Shown piece after piece: positions 50,182 to 59,210 of a stretch of DNA of 64,000 nucleotides (positions are counted from its first letter, which is position 1; the number at the start of each line of letters is the position of its first letter). The notes beneath the pieces are model-generated. The model did no database searches. It had not been told where the DNA came from and saw nothing but the letters and a program-made list of their open reading frames with translations. The translations under genes were made by a program, and so were the position numbers. Source of the stretch: Pseudomonas sp. BP8 (GTDB lineage: Bacteria > Pseudomonadota > Gammaproteobacteria > Pseudomonadales > Pseudomonadaceae); assembly GCF_017875955.1 (NCBI RefSeq), contig NZ_JAGINK010000001.1:935001-999000 (forward strand), in the 5' to 3' direction.

Positions 50182-50958
50182 ATGGCTGGCAAGAAGAACA
50201 CCGAAAAAGAAGGCAGCTCCTGGATCGGCGGAATCGAGAAGTACTCCCGCAAGATCTGGTTGGCTGGCCTGGGTATCTACTCCAAGGTCGATCAGGACGG
50301 CCCTAAGCTGTTTGATTCGTTGGTCAAGGATGGCGAAAAGGCCGAGAAGCAAGCCAAGAAGACCGTCGACTCGGCTGCCGATGGTGCCAAGTCCGCGACC
50401 ACTTCGCGGGTCTCTGATGTCAAGGAGCGTGCGCTGGGCAAATGGGGCGAGCTCGAGGAGGCTTTCGACAAGCGCCTGAACAGCGCCATCTCGCGCCTTG
50501 GCGTGCCGAGCCGTAACGAGATCAAGGCCCTGCACCAGCAGGTCGATACGCTGACCAAGCAGATCGAGAAGCTGACCGGCGCGTCGGTTACGCCGGTGTC
50601 CAAGGCCGCGAGCAAAACGGCCAGCAAGACGGCCGCCAAGCCGTTGGCCAAGGCGCCTGCCAAGCCTGCAGCGAAGACGGCTGCGGCTAAGCCTGCAACC
50701 AAGACCGCTGCGGCAAAACCTGCGGCAAAACCTGCAGCGAAAACCGCCGCCGCCAAACCGGCAGCGGCCAAGCCGGCTGCAAAACCTGCCGCAGCGAAGA
50801 AGCCTGCAGTGAAGAAAGCGGCCGCCAAACCCGCAGCAGCCAAATCGGCAGCCCCGGCGACCAACGCTTCGCCAGCCGCTACCGTAGCGCCAGCGCCGAG
50901 CGCGGCAACGGCCAGCAGTGCACCTTCGGCACCGGTGAGCACAGCGACCGAGGCCTGA
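50182..50958 (+). CDS. phaF: PHA granule-associated protein PhaF
   Basis: A 258-residue bifunctional protein. The N-terminal half (KYSRKIWLAGLGIYSKVDQD) is a phasin domain related to PhaI; the C-terminal half (about 145-258) consists of AAKPA-type repeats, a histone H1-like tail that binds DNA non-specifically and helps granules segregate at division. Strong AGGAG ribosome site. Co-transcribed with phaI; convergent with phaD, separated by REP elements. Repeat number can vary between strains. Confidence 0.95.
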   Translation: MAGKKNTEKEGSSWIGGIEKYSRKIWLAGLGIYSKVDQDGPKLFDSLVKDGEKAEKQAKKTVDSAADGAKSATTSRVSDVKERALGKWGELEEAFDKRLNSAISRLGVPSRNEIKALHQQVDTLTKQIEKLTGASVTPVSKAASKTASKTAAKPLAKAPAKPAAKTAAAKPATKTAAAKPAAKPAAKTAAAKPAAAKPAAKPAAAKKPAVKKAAAKPAAAKSAAPATNASPAATVAPAPSAATASSAPSAPVSTATEA

Positions 50959-50969
50959 TAGCGCGTCGT

Positions 50970-51112
50970 CTTCTTCGCGGCTAACCCGCTTCTACAAGGA
51001 TCACACCGATCCCTGCAGGAGCGGGTTTGCCACGCGAAGAGGCCAGCCCAGCCACCTTGGGGTATGGCACCGGCTTTGCCGGTGTTCGCGGGTCAAGCCC
51101 GCTCCTACAGGG
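50970..51112. repeat. REP cluster between phaF and phaD
   Basis: A degenerate inverted pair (TTCTTCGCGGCTAACCCGCT and CAGGAGCGGGTTTGCCACGC, about 50970-51045) is followed by ACCGGCTTTGCCGGT and another copy (GTTCGCGGGTCAAGCCCGCTCC, about 51084-51110). The cluster fills the gap between the convergent phaF and phaD genes. Confidence 0.8.
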
Positions 51113-51119
51113 GCCGGCG

Positions 51120-51734
51120 TCACCCCTCCAGATACTTCATCGCCAACTGCTCCGCCGCGCTGCGCGCCGGTGCCTGCAGGTGCGGTGCCACCAGCATCAT
51201 CACCTGATACACCACCACCCCGACATCGCCCTCGCGACCGATCACCCGTTGGTAGTCGAGCGAGAACATCAACGTCATGGTGATCTGCTCCACCAGCTGC
51301 CCCAATGCCTGGGTCTCGCTGGTCACCTGTCCCTGCGACTTGAGACTGGCCAGCAATGCGGCCAGGGTCCGCTTGATCGCGTTGATCAGGCTGCGCATGC
51401 CCCGGGCCAGCTTGGGCAGACGCCCGGTCAGGTTCGACAGGTCCTGGAACAGGAAGCGGTACTGCGCCATGCGCTCGACGATCAGGTGCAGGAACAGCCA
51501 GTAATCTTCAGCCTCCAGGCGCACGTCCAGCGGCGGATCGAGCAACGGCATCAAGGCCTCCTCGAAGCGCTCGAACAGGCCGTTGACCAGCGGCTCCTTG
51601 CCGTGGAAGTGGTAGTACAGGTTGCCCGGGCTGATCCCCATTTCGTTGGCGATTTCCAGGGTCGAGACGTTCGGCTCGCCCTGCTGGTTGAACAACTGCA
51701 AGGCGCATTCAAGGATACGGTCGCGGGTCTTCAT
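51120..51734 (-). CDS. phaD: TetR-family PHA regulator PhaD
   Basis: A 204-residue TetR-like regulator with the N-terminal helix-turn-helix VSTLEIANEMGISPGNLYYH and a helical ligand domain. PhaD activates the phaC1 and phaI promoters, probably in response to a fatty-acid-derived CoA ester. The ATG at 51734 is 4 bases after the phaC2 stop. It is the last gene of phaC1-phaZ-phaC2-phaD. Confidence 0.95.
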   Translation of the reverse strand: MKTRDRILECALQLFNQQGEPNVSTLEIANEMGISPGNLYYHFHGKEPLVNGLFERFEEALMPLLDPPLDVRLEAEDYWLFLHLIVERMAQYRFLFQDLSNLTGRLPKLARGMRSLINAIKRTLAALLASLKSQGQVTSETQALGQLVEQITMTLMFSLDYQRVIGREGDVGVVVYQVMMLVAPHLQAPARSAAEQLAMKYLEG

Positions 51735-51738
51735 CCGT

Positions 51739-53421
51739 TCAGCGCGCCAACACGTAGGTGCCAGGTGCCGGTGCCAGCGGCGGGTAGGTGGCGTTGCCGA
51801 GTTCCACGCGCGGCGCCTTGAGCACGCCTGAACGCTGGCTGATCCACTCCAGCCACAGCGGCCACCAGCTGCCTTCGCTGCGTTTGGCATCGTGGAACCA
51901 CGCCCGCGGGTCGCTCGACAGCCGAGGGTTGTCCAGGAAGTACGCCTTGGGGTTGCCAGGCGGGTTGATGATGCTCTGGATATGGCCGCTGTTGGCCAGC
52001 ACGAAGCGGCGCTCGCCGCCGAGCAACTGCGCCGAGCGGTACACCGCGTCCCAGGGGGTGATGTGGTCGTTGCTGCCGCCGACATGGAAGCTGTCCACTG
52101 CCACCTGCTGCAGGTTGATCGGCGTACCGCACACTTCAAGGCCGTCGGCGTGGGTCAGCGGGTTGTGCTTGAAAAAGTCCAGCAGGTCGCCATGCAGCGC
52201 TGCGGGCAGGCGCGTGCTGTCGGCGTTCCAGTAGAGGATGTCGAAGGCAGGTGGCGTCTTGCCGAGCAGGTAGTTGTTGACCCAGTAGTTCCAGATCAGG
52301 TCGTTGGGCCGCATCCAGGCGAAGATCCGCGCCACTTCGCCGCCATCGAGGACGCCGCGCTGGTAGGAACGGCGCTTGGCCGCCTCGACGGTCTGCTCGT
52401 CGGCAAACAGGCTGGCCGGGCTGTCGAACTTGCTGTCGAGCAGGCTCACCAGGTAGGTCGCGCTGCGCACCTTGCGCAGTTGCCGCTTGGCCTGCAGGTG
52501 GCCTTGCAGTGCCGCCATGGTCAGGCCACCGGCGCAGGCGCCCATCAGGTTGGGGTCGCGGTTGCCGCTGATGCTGCGGCAGGCGTTGAGGGCTTCCTCC
52601 AGTGCCTGGACATAGCTCGACAGGCCCCATTCGCGATGGCGTGGGTCTGGATTGCGCCAGCTGACCATGAACACCTGCAGGCCGCTCTTGAGCATGTACT
52701 GGACAAAGCTGTTGCTCGAGCTGAGGTCGAAGATGTAGTACTTGTTGATCTGTGGCGGTATCACCAGCAGTGGCCGGGCGTACTGCTTTTCGCTCATCGG
52801 CTTGTACTGGATCAGCTCCAGCAGGTCGTTGCGAAACACCACCGCACCCGGCGTGGTGGCAAGGTTGCCGCCGACTTCAAAGGCGCGTTCGTCGACTTGG
52901 CGCGGCAGGCCGTCGTTGTGGCGCAGGTCGTCGAGCAGGTGGCCCAGCCCGCGCACCAGGCTTTGCCCGCCGGTATTGAGCAGTTCCTTGACCGCCAGCG
53001 GGTTGAGCAGCGAGTTGCTGGGGGCCAGGGCATCGTTGATCAGGCTGAACAGGAAGTGCGCGCGAGCCCTGTCGTCATCCGACAGCGAGCTCTCTTCGAT
53101 CCACAGGCGAGTCTGTTTCTGCCACGCCAGGTAGGCCTGCAGGCCACGCCGGTAGAACGGGTTTTCGCTCCAGGTCGGGTCGCTGAAGCGGCTGTCGCGC
53201 GCATGCGGCTGATAAGGGCTGTCGCCGAGCATCACCCGCCCCAGCTGGCCGCCGAGGGCGAGCAAGTGGCGGGCGGTGTAGAGCGGATTGCGCAGCCCGT
53301 GACGACCGACGTGGCGCAGGGTCGAGATCAGGTCGCGACCGCGCAGGCCAGTGATGGCGTTCTGCACGTTCATGATCGTGGCGGGGGCCGGTGGGGTCCC
53401 CTTGGGCGGCTTTTCTTTCAT
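51739..53421 (-). CDS. phaC2: Medium-chain-length PHA polymerase 2
   Basis: Class II PHA synthase, 560 residues, which polymerises (R)-3-hydroxyacyl-CoA. The nucleophile is Cys296 in the lipase-box-like NLMGACAGGLT; the catalytic Asp and His are expected in ILYWNADSTRLPA and VGGSNDHITPW. The overall sequence is a paralogue of PhaC1 in the same cluster. The start follows GGAGTGTTGTC. phaZ ends 75 bases upstream. Confidence 0.96.
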   Translation of the reverse strand: MKEKPPKGTPPAPATIMNVQNAITGLRGRDLISTLRHVGRHGLRNPLYTARHLLALGGQLGRVMLGDSPYQPHARDSRFSDPTWSENPFYRRGLQAYLAWQKQTRLWIEESSLSDDDRARAHFLFSLINDALAPSNSLLNPLAVKELLNTGGQSLVRGLGHLLDDLRHNDGLPRQVDERAFEVGGNLATTPGAVVFRNDLLELIQYKPMSEKQYARPLLVIPPQINKYYIFDLSSSNSFVQYMLKSGLQVFMVSWRNPDPRHREWGLSSYVQALEEALNACRSISGNRDPNLMGACAGGLTMAALQGHLQAKRQLRKVRSATYLVSLLDSKFDSPASLFADEQTVEAAKRRSYQRGVLDGGEVARIFAWMRPNDLIWNYWVNNYLLGKTPPAFDILYWNADSTRLPAALHGDLLDFFKHNPLTHADGLEVCGTPINLQQVAVDSFHVGGSNDHITPWDAVYRSAQLLGGERRFVLANSGHIQSIINPPGNPKAYFLDNPRLSSDPRAWFHDAKRSEGSWWPLWLEWISQRSGVLKAPRVELGNATYPPLAPAPGTYVLAR

Positions 53422-53495
53422 GACAACACTCCATCGTTGTTACGTTCCAGCCGCTCGACCGATCGTGGGCAAGTCGGATCGCCGCACTGCCGCGC

Positions 53496-54347
53496 CTACC
53501 GGCCGGCGGCGGGACGGGGGTGCATGACCGCGCGCAGTCGTTCTTCCTGGAGGAACTTCATGATGATCGGGGCGACGGCCTCGGCCCGGGTGATCAGGAA
53601 CAGGTGACCGTCGTCGATAATGTGTAGCTGGGCATTGGGAATTCGCCAGGCCAGCAGGCGCATGTTGATCAGCGGGATCAACGGATCGTCGTCACCGGCC
53701 AGGACCAGGGTCGGTTGGCTGATCTTGTGCAGCCAGTGAATACTGGTCCAGCCAAGCCCGGCGAACAGCTGCCAGTAGTAGCCCAGCTTGCCGCCGGAAC
53801 GCACCTTGGCGGCATGCTGCGTGGCCAGTTCCGGGTCGCGGCGAAAGGCCCCGCCGTATATCATCGGGGCAATCCGAATCACGTGGGACGGCTGCACATA
53901 GCGGCGCGGACTGGCCATCATCCACAGCACCTTGGGCTTGCCCGGCACCATAAACGCGCCGGCGGCCGTGGCCGCCAGCACCAGCTTCTTGCAGCGCTCC
54001 GGGTAGTCGTGGGCAAACTGCTGAGCCAGCGCGCCGCCCCACGACACGCCGATCACATTGACCTGGCCGTAGTCGAGGTAGTCGAGCATGCGCGCCGACA
54101 GCTTGGCCAGGCCGGGGAAGCGATACGGCTGGCGCGGCGTCGATGAGCCGCCGACGCCGGGTACGTCGAAGGCGATCACTTCCAGGTCCGGGTCGAGCGC
54201 TTCGATGAACGGAAACACCAGCTCCAGGTTGGCGCCGATGCCATTGAAGATCAGCAACGGCGTCAGGTGCGGCTTGCCTGGCCGCACCGCAGTGCGGATG
54301 GACTGGTTGTCGAGCTCGACGGTGCGAAAAACGTACGGTTGCGACAT
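53496..54347 (-). CDS. phaZ: Intracellular PHA depolymerase
   Basis: PhaZ releases monomers from stored mcl-PHA. The 283-residue alpha/beta hydrolase has the nucleophile elbow GVSWGGALAQ with Ser102, and the later DDDPLIPL and DDGHLFLITR segments supplying Asp and His. A core of the polymerase fold is shared with the PhaC proteins. It lies between phaC1 and phaC2, preceded by a strong hairpin. Confidence 0.96.
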   Translation of the reverse strand: MSQPYVFRTVELDNQSIRTAVRPGKPHLTPLLIFNGIGANLELVFPFIEALDPDLEVIAFDVPGVGGSSTPRQPYRFPGLAKLSARMLDYLDYGQVNVIGVSWGGALAQQFAHDYPERCKKLVLAATAAGAFMVPGKPKVLWMMASPRRYVQPSHVIRIAPMIYGGAFRRDPELATQHAAKVRSGGKLGYYWQLFAGLGWTSIHWLHKISQPTLVLAGDDDPLIPLINMRLLAWRIPNAQLHIIDDGHLFLITRAEAVAPIIMKFLQEERLRAVMHPRPAAGR

Positions 54348-54372
54348 GCGCCTGACTCTTTAAGGGATGAAA

Positions 54373-54401
54373 CGCCCTGGCCGCGCGCAAGCGCCAGGGC
54401 G
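54373..54401 (-). terminator. Hairpin between phaC1 and phaZ
   Basis: CGCCCTGGC and GCCAGGGCG form a 9-bp GC-rich stem with an 11-base loop in the 60-bp gap after phaC1. It may attenuate read-through so that PhaC1 is made in excess over PhaZ; no T tract follows. Confidence 0.6.
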
Positions 54402-54407
54402 GCATGC

Positions 54408-56087
54408 TCAACGCTCGTGGACGTAGGTGCCCGGTGCCGCCTCGCCAGCGGCATAGGCGCGATTGCCCAGGCGGGTCGGGGCCTTCTTCATGTCGCCCGC
54501 ACGTTCGCTCAGCCAGGTCTGCCAGTGCAGCCACCAGGAGTCGGCGTGCTTGATCGCGTTTTCCTGCCAGACCAACGGCTCGTTGGGCCGGTCTTCACCG
54601 GTCATGAAGCGTGCCTTGGGGTTGCCCGGCGGGTTGAGGATGCTCTGGATATGGCCGCTGTTGGACAACACGAACTCGATCTTGCCGCCAAACAGGTGCG
54701 CCGAGCGGTAGCACGATTGCCACGGGGTAATGTGGTCGTTGGTGCCGGCAACACTGTAGATGTCGCACTTGACCTGCTTGAGGTCGATCGGTGTGCCGCA
54801 CACTTCGAGGGCATCCGAGCGGGTCAACGGGTTGTTCTTGAACATCTCGATCAGGTCGCCGTGGAAGGCGGCGGGCAGGCGCGTGGTGTCGTTGTTCCAG
54901 AACAGGATGTCGAACACCGGTGGCTCGTTGCCGAGCAGGTAGTTGTTGACCCAGTAGTTCCAGATCAGGTCGTTGGGGCGCATCCAGGCGAACACCTTGG
55001 CCATGTCGCTGCCTTCGAGCACGCCGGACTGATAGGAATGGCGCTTGGCCGCTTCCAGAGTCTGCTCGTCGACGAACAGCGCAACCTGGTTGTCCAGCGT
55101 GGTGTCGAGCACGCTGACCAGCAGGGTCAGGGCGTTGACCTTGGTCTCGCCGATCGCCGCATAGTGACCGACCAGCGCCGTACAGGTGATGCCGCCGGAG
55201 CAGGCGCCGAGCATGTTCAGATCCTTGGCGCCGGTGATCGCCAGCACTGCATCGACCGCTTCCTTGAGCGCGTCGATATAGGTCGACAGGCCCCATTCAC
55301 GCTGGGCCTTGGTCGGGTTGCGCCAACTGATGATGAAGGTCTGCTGGTGTGAGCGCAGGCAGAAGCGCGCCAGGCTTTTTTCCGGGCTCAGGTCGAATAC
55401 GTAGAATTTGTTGATCTGCGGTGGCACCACCAGCAGCGGGCGGGCGTGCACCTGTTCGGTGATCGGCCGGTACTGGATCAGCTCCAGCACGTCGTTGCGG
55501 TAGACCACCGAGCCTTCACTGGTGCCGAGGTTCTTGCCCACCTCGAAAGCGTCCATGTTGACCTGGCTGGGCATGCCGCCATTGTTGACCATGTCCTTGG
55601 CCAGATTGGACAAGCCGTCGAGCAGGCTCTTGCCGCCGGTCTCGAAGAAGCGTTTGACGGCTTGCGGGTTGGCCAGGGTGTTGCTCGGTGCCATGGCTTC
55701 GGTCATCAGGTTGATGACGAACTGGCCGCGGCTGATGTCCTGGGGGGAAAGGTCAGCATCGCTGATCCAGTCGTTGAGTTCCTTGCGCCAGGCCAGGTAG
55801 GTCTGCAGGTAGCGGCGGTACAGCGGGTTGCTGCTCCAGGCCGGGTCGGCGAAGCGGCGGTCGTCACGCTCGGGTTGCAGGCTCGATTTACCCAGCAGGA
55901 CGTTTTTCAGTTCCAGGCCGAAATGGGCAATGTGCTTGGCGCTGTGCAACGGCTGGCGCACCGCCTGGCGCAGGACATTGCGCGCTGAGCTCAACAGGTC
56001 CTTGCGGCGGATGCCGATGACCGGGTTCAGCCCCAGGGTGTTCTCCGAGGCCTGGCTCTGCAAATCATCGTTGTTCTTGTTACTCAT
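54408..56087 (-). CDS. phaC1: Medium-chain-length PHA polymerase 1
   Basis: Class II PHA synthase, 559 residues, the main polymerase of the cluster. Cys296 sits in NMLGACSGGIT; ILFWNNDTTRLPA and VAGTNDHITPW carry the other triad residues. A Crc-type sequence (AACAAGAACAA) overlaps codons 3-6, matching the known translational repression of phaC1 by Crc in P. putida. A sigma-54-like promoter lies about 225 bases upstream. First gene of phaC1ZC2D. Confidence 0.97.
   Translation of the reverse strand: MSNKNNDDLQSQASENTLGLNPVIGIRRKDLLSSARNVLRQAVRQPLHSAKHIAHFGLELKNVLLGKSSLQPERDDRRFADPAWSSNPLYRRYLQTYLAWRKELNDWISDADLSPQDISRGQFVINLMTEAMAPSNTLANPQAVKRFFETGGKSLLDGLSNLAKDMVNNGGMPSQVNMDAFEVGKNLGTSEGSVVYRNDVLELIQYRPITEQVHARPLLVVPPQINKFYVFDLSPEKSLARFCLRSHQQTFIISWRNPTKAQREWGLSTYIDALKEAVDAVLAITGAKDLNMLGACSGGITCTALVGHYAAIGETKVNALTLLVSVLDTTLDNQVALFVDEQTLEAAKRHSYQSGVLEGSDMAKVFAWMRPNDLIWNYWVNNYLLGNEPPVFDILFWNNDTTRLPAAFHGDLIEMFKNNPLTRSDALEVCGTPIDLKQVKCDIYSVAGTNDHITPWQSCYRSAHLFGGKIEFVLSNSGHIQSILNPPGNPKARFMTGEDRPNEPLVWQENAIKHADSWWLHWQTWLSERAGDMKKAPTRLGNRAYAAGEAAPGTYVHER
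56071..56081 (-). promoter_or_regulatory. Crc/Hfq-type motif in the start of phaC1
   Basis: On the minus strand AACAAGAACAA contains two overlapping AAnAAnAA matches within codons 3-6. Crc-dependent inhibition of PhaC1 synthesis is known in P. putida; the site seen here is where it would act. Confidence 0.7.
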
Positions 56088-56310
56088 CTACGACGCTCCG
56101 TTGTCCTGAGACGAGTACCGGCTGGCTGTGGCGGGTACACAGACGACTGCCCGGTACTGCTTGCTCGGGTGACCAGTGAGAAGGAACAGCGGTGCTGCGA
56201 CCGGATGCGTGTCAGTGATGAGCTGCGGGGTACTCTGCGTGTGAAGACAGCCTGCTTTCGCTCGCGACCTCTACAACATACCGGCCTGGCCCTGCTTGCC
56301 CGAGATGCAA

Positions 56311-56326
56311 TGCAGGGAACTTGCCA
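56311..56326 (-). promoter_or_regulatory. Sigma-54-like promoter upstream of phaC1
   Basis: TGGCAAGTTCCCTGCA on the minus strand has GG and GC with 10 bases between, close to TGGCAC-N5-TTGCA. It lies 224 bases before the phaC1 start within a 355-bp gene-free region (56088-56442). A sigma-54-like site has also been described upstream of P. aeruginosa phaC1 (recalled). I saw no clear sigma-70 promoter or PhaD operator in the rest of this gap. Confidence 0.45.
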
Positions 56327-56442
56327 GCTCCATTGGTTACCCGACTTTCATGTAATGCGCAAGACAGCCCGTCATGGACTGTCAATAAGGCATTCAAGCA
56401 GACTGAATTAGAAAATGCGCTCTAATCGCCAGGCGCCTTGCG

Positions 56443-56820
56443 CTAGAGCATCAGTTTGACCACAGATTCGGCAGGATCGCGGGATTTTCCGGCCTTGCGC
56501 AGTTCGTCGAGGTACTCGCTCCACAGGTCGGCCTGGCGCAGGCAGAGCTGCTCGAGGTATTCCCAAGTGAACAATCCGCTGTCATGGCCGTCGTCGAAGG
56601 TCAATTTCAGTGCGTATTGACCTGCAGGCTCGAGGCCGCTGAGGCCGACGTTGATCTTGCCAAACTGCAGGATGGGGTTGCCGTGACCCTGGACCTCGGC
56701 GGAGGGCGAGTGCACGCGCAGGAATTCGGCGGGGAGGTGATAGACCTCGTCTGGCCCGTAGGAGAGGGTCAGGGTCTTCGAGGCTTTGTGCAGGTTGATT
56801 GCAGAGGGGATGCGGGGCAT
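56443..56820 (-). CDS. DUF971 (GBBH-like N-terminal domain) protein
   Basis: A 125-residue protein with INLHKASKTLTLSYGPDEVY, EFLRVHSPSAEVQGHG and DDGHDSGLFTWEYLEQLC, the pattern of the DUF971 domain that forms the N-terminus of gamma-butyrobetaine hydroxylases and occurs alone in many bacteria. The pattern DGHxSGxxxWxxL is typical. Stand-alone members are sometimes linked to Fe-S or molybdenum enzyme assembly, but no role is established. It follows hslU on the same strand at a distance of 178 bases. Confidence 0.85.
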   Translation of the reverse strand: MPRIPSAINLHKASKTLTLSYGPDEVYHLPAEFLRVHSPSAEVQGHGNPILQFGKINVGLSGLEPAGQYALKLTFDDGHDSGLFTWEYLEQLCLRQADLWSEYLDELRKAGKSRDPAESVVKLML

Positions 56821-56910
56821 GGGCTGAATCTCTCGGGGCTTGATGATGCAAGCTTCGGGCTTTGGCCCTGGAGATTCAAGGTGGTGCGGATGGGGCTGCT
56901 GTGCAGCCCT

Positions 56911-56990
56911 TCGCGGGCAAGCGCGCTCCTACAGGGTTGTGTGTCGGTCACAGCATGCTGTGGCCGACCGGAAAGCCTGAAGGAGCGGGC
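56911..56990. repeat. Degenerate REP pair between hslU and the DUF971 gene
   Basis: CCTTCGCGGGCAAGCGCGCTCC is a worn family-A copy; GAAGGAGCGGGCCGCGGG is a further decayed partner. An AGCATGCT dyad lies between them. Confidence 0.6.
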
Positions 56991-56998
56991 CGCGGGCG

Positions 56999-58345
56999 TT
57001 ACAGGATGTAGCGCGAAAGGTCTTCGTTCTGCGCCAGCTCACCGAGGTGGCCGTTGACGTACTCGGCGTCGATACGGATCGGCGTCTCGTCATGGGCACT
57101 GGCCAGGTCACCGGCACTGAACGACACCTCTTCGAGCAGGCGCTCGAGCAAGGTATGCAGGCGACGCGCACCAATGTTCTCGGTCTTCTCGTTGACCTGG
57201 TAGGCGATCTCGGCCAGGCGCTTGATGCCCTCACCGAGGAACTCGATGTTGAGCCCTTCGGTCTTGAGCAGCTCACGGTACTGTTCAGTCAGCGAAGCGT
57301 GCGGCTCCTGCAGGATGCGCTCGAAGTCTTCCGGAGTCAGGGCCTTGAGCTCGACACGGATTGGCAAGCGGCCTTGCAGCTCGGGCACCAGGTCGCTCGG
57401 CTTGCTCAGGTGGAACGCACCGGAAGCGATGAACAGGATGTGGTCGGTCTTGACCATGCCCAGCTTGGTGTTGACGGTGCAGCCTTCGATCAGCGGCAGC
57501 AGGTCGCGCTGGACACCTTCGCGGGACACATCAGCGCCGCCGACGTTGCCGCGCTTGGCGACCTTGTCGATTTCGTCGATGAACACGATACCGTGCTGCT
57601 CGACCGCTTCCAGGGCCTTGGCCTTGAGCTCTTCCTCGTTGACCAGACGGCCCGCTTCTTCTTCGCGGACCATCTTCAGCGCTTCCTTGACCTTGAGCTT
57701 GCGCGCCTTGCGCTTGCCCTTGCCCATGTTGGCGAACAGGCTCTGCAGCTGGTTGGTCATCTCTTCCATGCCAGGCGGCGCGGCGATCTCGACGCCCATC
57801 GACTCGGCGACTTCGATCTCGATTTCCTTGTCGTCCAGCTGGCCTTCACGCAGGCGCTTGCGGAACAGCTGGCGCGTGTTGGAATCGCTGCTCGACGGCG
57901 CGGCTTCTTCGGCAAAGCTGCTGGCGCTGCGCGCTTGCGGCAGCAGCGCGTCGAGGATGCGCTCTTCAGCGGCGTCTTCGGCGCGGTGGCGCACGCGGAT
58001 GATTTCCTGTTCGCGGAACATCTTCAGCGCGGCGTCGGCCAGGTCACGAATGATCGATTCGACATCGCGGCCAACGTAACCGACTTCGGTGAACTTGGTC
58101 GCTTCGACCTTGATGAACGGCGCGTTGGCCAGTTTGGCCAGACGACGGGCGATTTCGGTCTTGCCGACGCCGGTCGGGCCAATCATCAGAATGTTCTTCG
58201 GGGTGACTTCTGCGCGCAGCTCGGCAGGCAGCTGCATGCGCCGCCAGCGGTTGCGCAGGGCGATGGCGACGGCGCGCTTGGCGTCGTCCTGGCCGATGAT
58301 GTGGCGGTTCAGTTCGTGGACAATTTCACGGGGGGTCATGGACAT
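56999..58345 (-). CDS. hslU: HslU ATPase of the HslUV protease
   Basis: HslU unfolds substrates and feeds them to HslV. The 448-residue AAA+ protein has Walker [17 protein letters not shown], the GYVGRDVES pore loop, the inserted I-domain (about 110-245), Walker [13 protein letters not shown] and the C-terminal [17 protein letters not shown] and terminal ...DLSRYIL that docks into HslV. Two close ATGs (58345 and 58339) are possible; neither has a strong ribosome site. It follows hslV by 73 bases. Confidence 0.97.
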   Translation of the reverse strand: MSMTPREIVHELNRHIIGQDDAKRAVAIALRNRWRRMQLPAELRAEVTPKNILMIGPTGVGKTEIARRLAKLANAPFIKVEATKFTEVGYVGRDVESIIRDLADAALKMFREQEIIRVRHRAEDAAEERILDALLPQARSASSFAEEAAPSSSDSNTRQLFRKRLREGQLDDKEIEIEVAESMGVEIAAPPGMEEMTNQLQSLFANMGKGKRKARKLKVKEALKMVREEEAGRLVNEEELKAKALEAVEQHGIVFIDEIDKVAKRGNVGGADVSREGVQRDLLPLIEGCTVNTKLGMVKTDHILFIASGAFHLSKPSDLVPELQGRLPIRVELKALTPEDFERILQEPHASLTEQYRELLKTEGLNIEFLGEGIKRLAEIAYQVNEKTENIGARRLHTLLERLLEEVSFSAGDLASAHDETPIRIDAEYVNGHLGELAQNEDLSRYIL

Positions 58346-58418
58346 GATCAGTATGGTCCTTGGGCGGCGCAATCAGTGTGGAAAAGTCCCGCGCTGGGCG
58401 GGACGCCAAAACAACTGA

Positions 58419-58949
58419 TCACTCGGCCAGGTCCTGCTCCTCGATGGTCAGGTTGTGGTTGGTGAACACGCAGATGTCGCCGGCGATGTTCAGCGCGGTC
58501 TCGGCGATTTCACGGGCGCCGAGGTCGGTCTTGTTCAGCAGGGCGCGGGCCGCAGCCTGGGCGAAGGCGCCGCCGGAACCCATGGCGATCAGGCCGTCTT
58601 CAGGCTCGACCACGTCGCCGTTGCCGGTAATGATCAGCGAGGCGTCCTTGTTGGCCACCGCGAGCATGGCTTCCAGGCGGCTCAGCGAGCGGTCGGTACG
58701 CCATTCCTTGGCCAGCTCGACAGCGGCGCGGACCAGATGCCCCTGGTGTTTTTCCAGTTGGGCTTCAAAGCGCTCGAACAGGGTGAAGGCGTCGGCGGTG
58801 GCGCCGGCGAAGCCAGCGATGACCTGACCGTGGTACAGGCGACGGACTTTCTTGGCGTTGCCTTTCATCACGGTGTTGCCGAGGGAAACCTGGCCGTCGC
58901 CCGCCATGACGACTTTGCCGTGGCGGCGGACTGAAACGATGGTAGTCAA
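58419..58949 (-). CDS. hslV: HslV peptidase of the HslUV protease
   Basis: HslV is the proteasome-like Ntn hydrolase of HslUV. The sequence must begin (M)[20 protein letters not shown], because Thr2 becomes the catalytic N-terminal nucleophile. The only codon in that place is TTG at 58949, with GGAG 9 bases upstream; so translation starts at TTG, giving 176 residues. The longer open frame up to 59138 would bury the catalytic threonine. Followed by hslU. Confidence 0.96.
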   Translation of the reverse strand: MTTIVSVRRHGKVVMAGDGQVSLGNTVMKGNAKKVRRLYHGQVIAGFAGATADAFTLFERFEAQLEKHQGHLVRAAVELAKEWRTDRSLSRLEAMLAVANKDASLIITGNGDVVEPEDGLIAMGSGGAFAQAAARALLNKTDLGAREIAETALNIAGDICVFTNHNLTIEEQDLAE

Positions 58950-59075
58950 GGGAAGAGTCTCCACGCAGCGGGGCGAAAATGCCTGATGCAGACTCATATG
59001 GGGGGAGGGGGGAAGGATTTCAACCGGGGAGGATGAATGGTCGACTCGACGTAATGCTGTTCGCTTAACAATGCC

Positions 59076-59203
59076 GGGGCCGCTACGCAGCCCGTTCGCG
59101 ACACGAGGCCGCTCCCACACTGACGGCGTCATGCCCATATTTACAGGACATGCGCGGACATTGTGGGAGCGGCCTTGTGCGAAAGGGCCGCAAAGCGGCC
59201 CCG
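59076..59203. repeat. Inverted pair of family-B REPs with long outer arms
   Basis: GGGGCCGCTACGCAGCCC...CACGAGGCCGCTCCCACA faces TGTGGGAGCGGCCTTGTGCG...GGGCCGCAAAGCGGCCCC. It lies between pyrC' and hslV, both on the minus strand. Confidence 0.85.
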
Positions 59204-59210
59204 GGATGGA

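Noticed and set aside
50620-50955. Short tandem repeats in the phaF end as a DNA-level satellite
   Set aside because: They encode the known AAKPA histone-like tail of PhaF and are explained by the protein.
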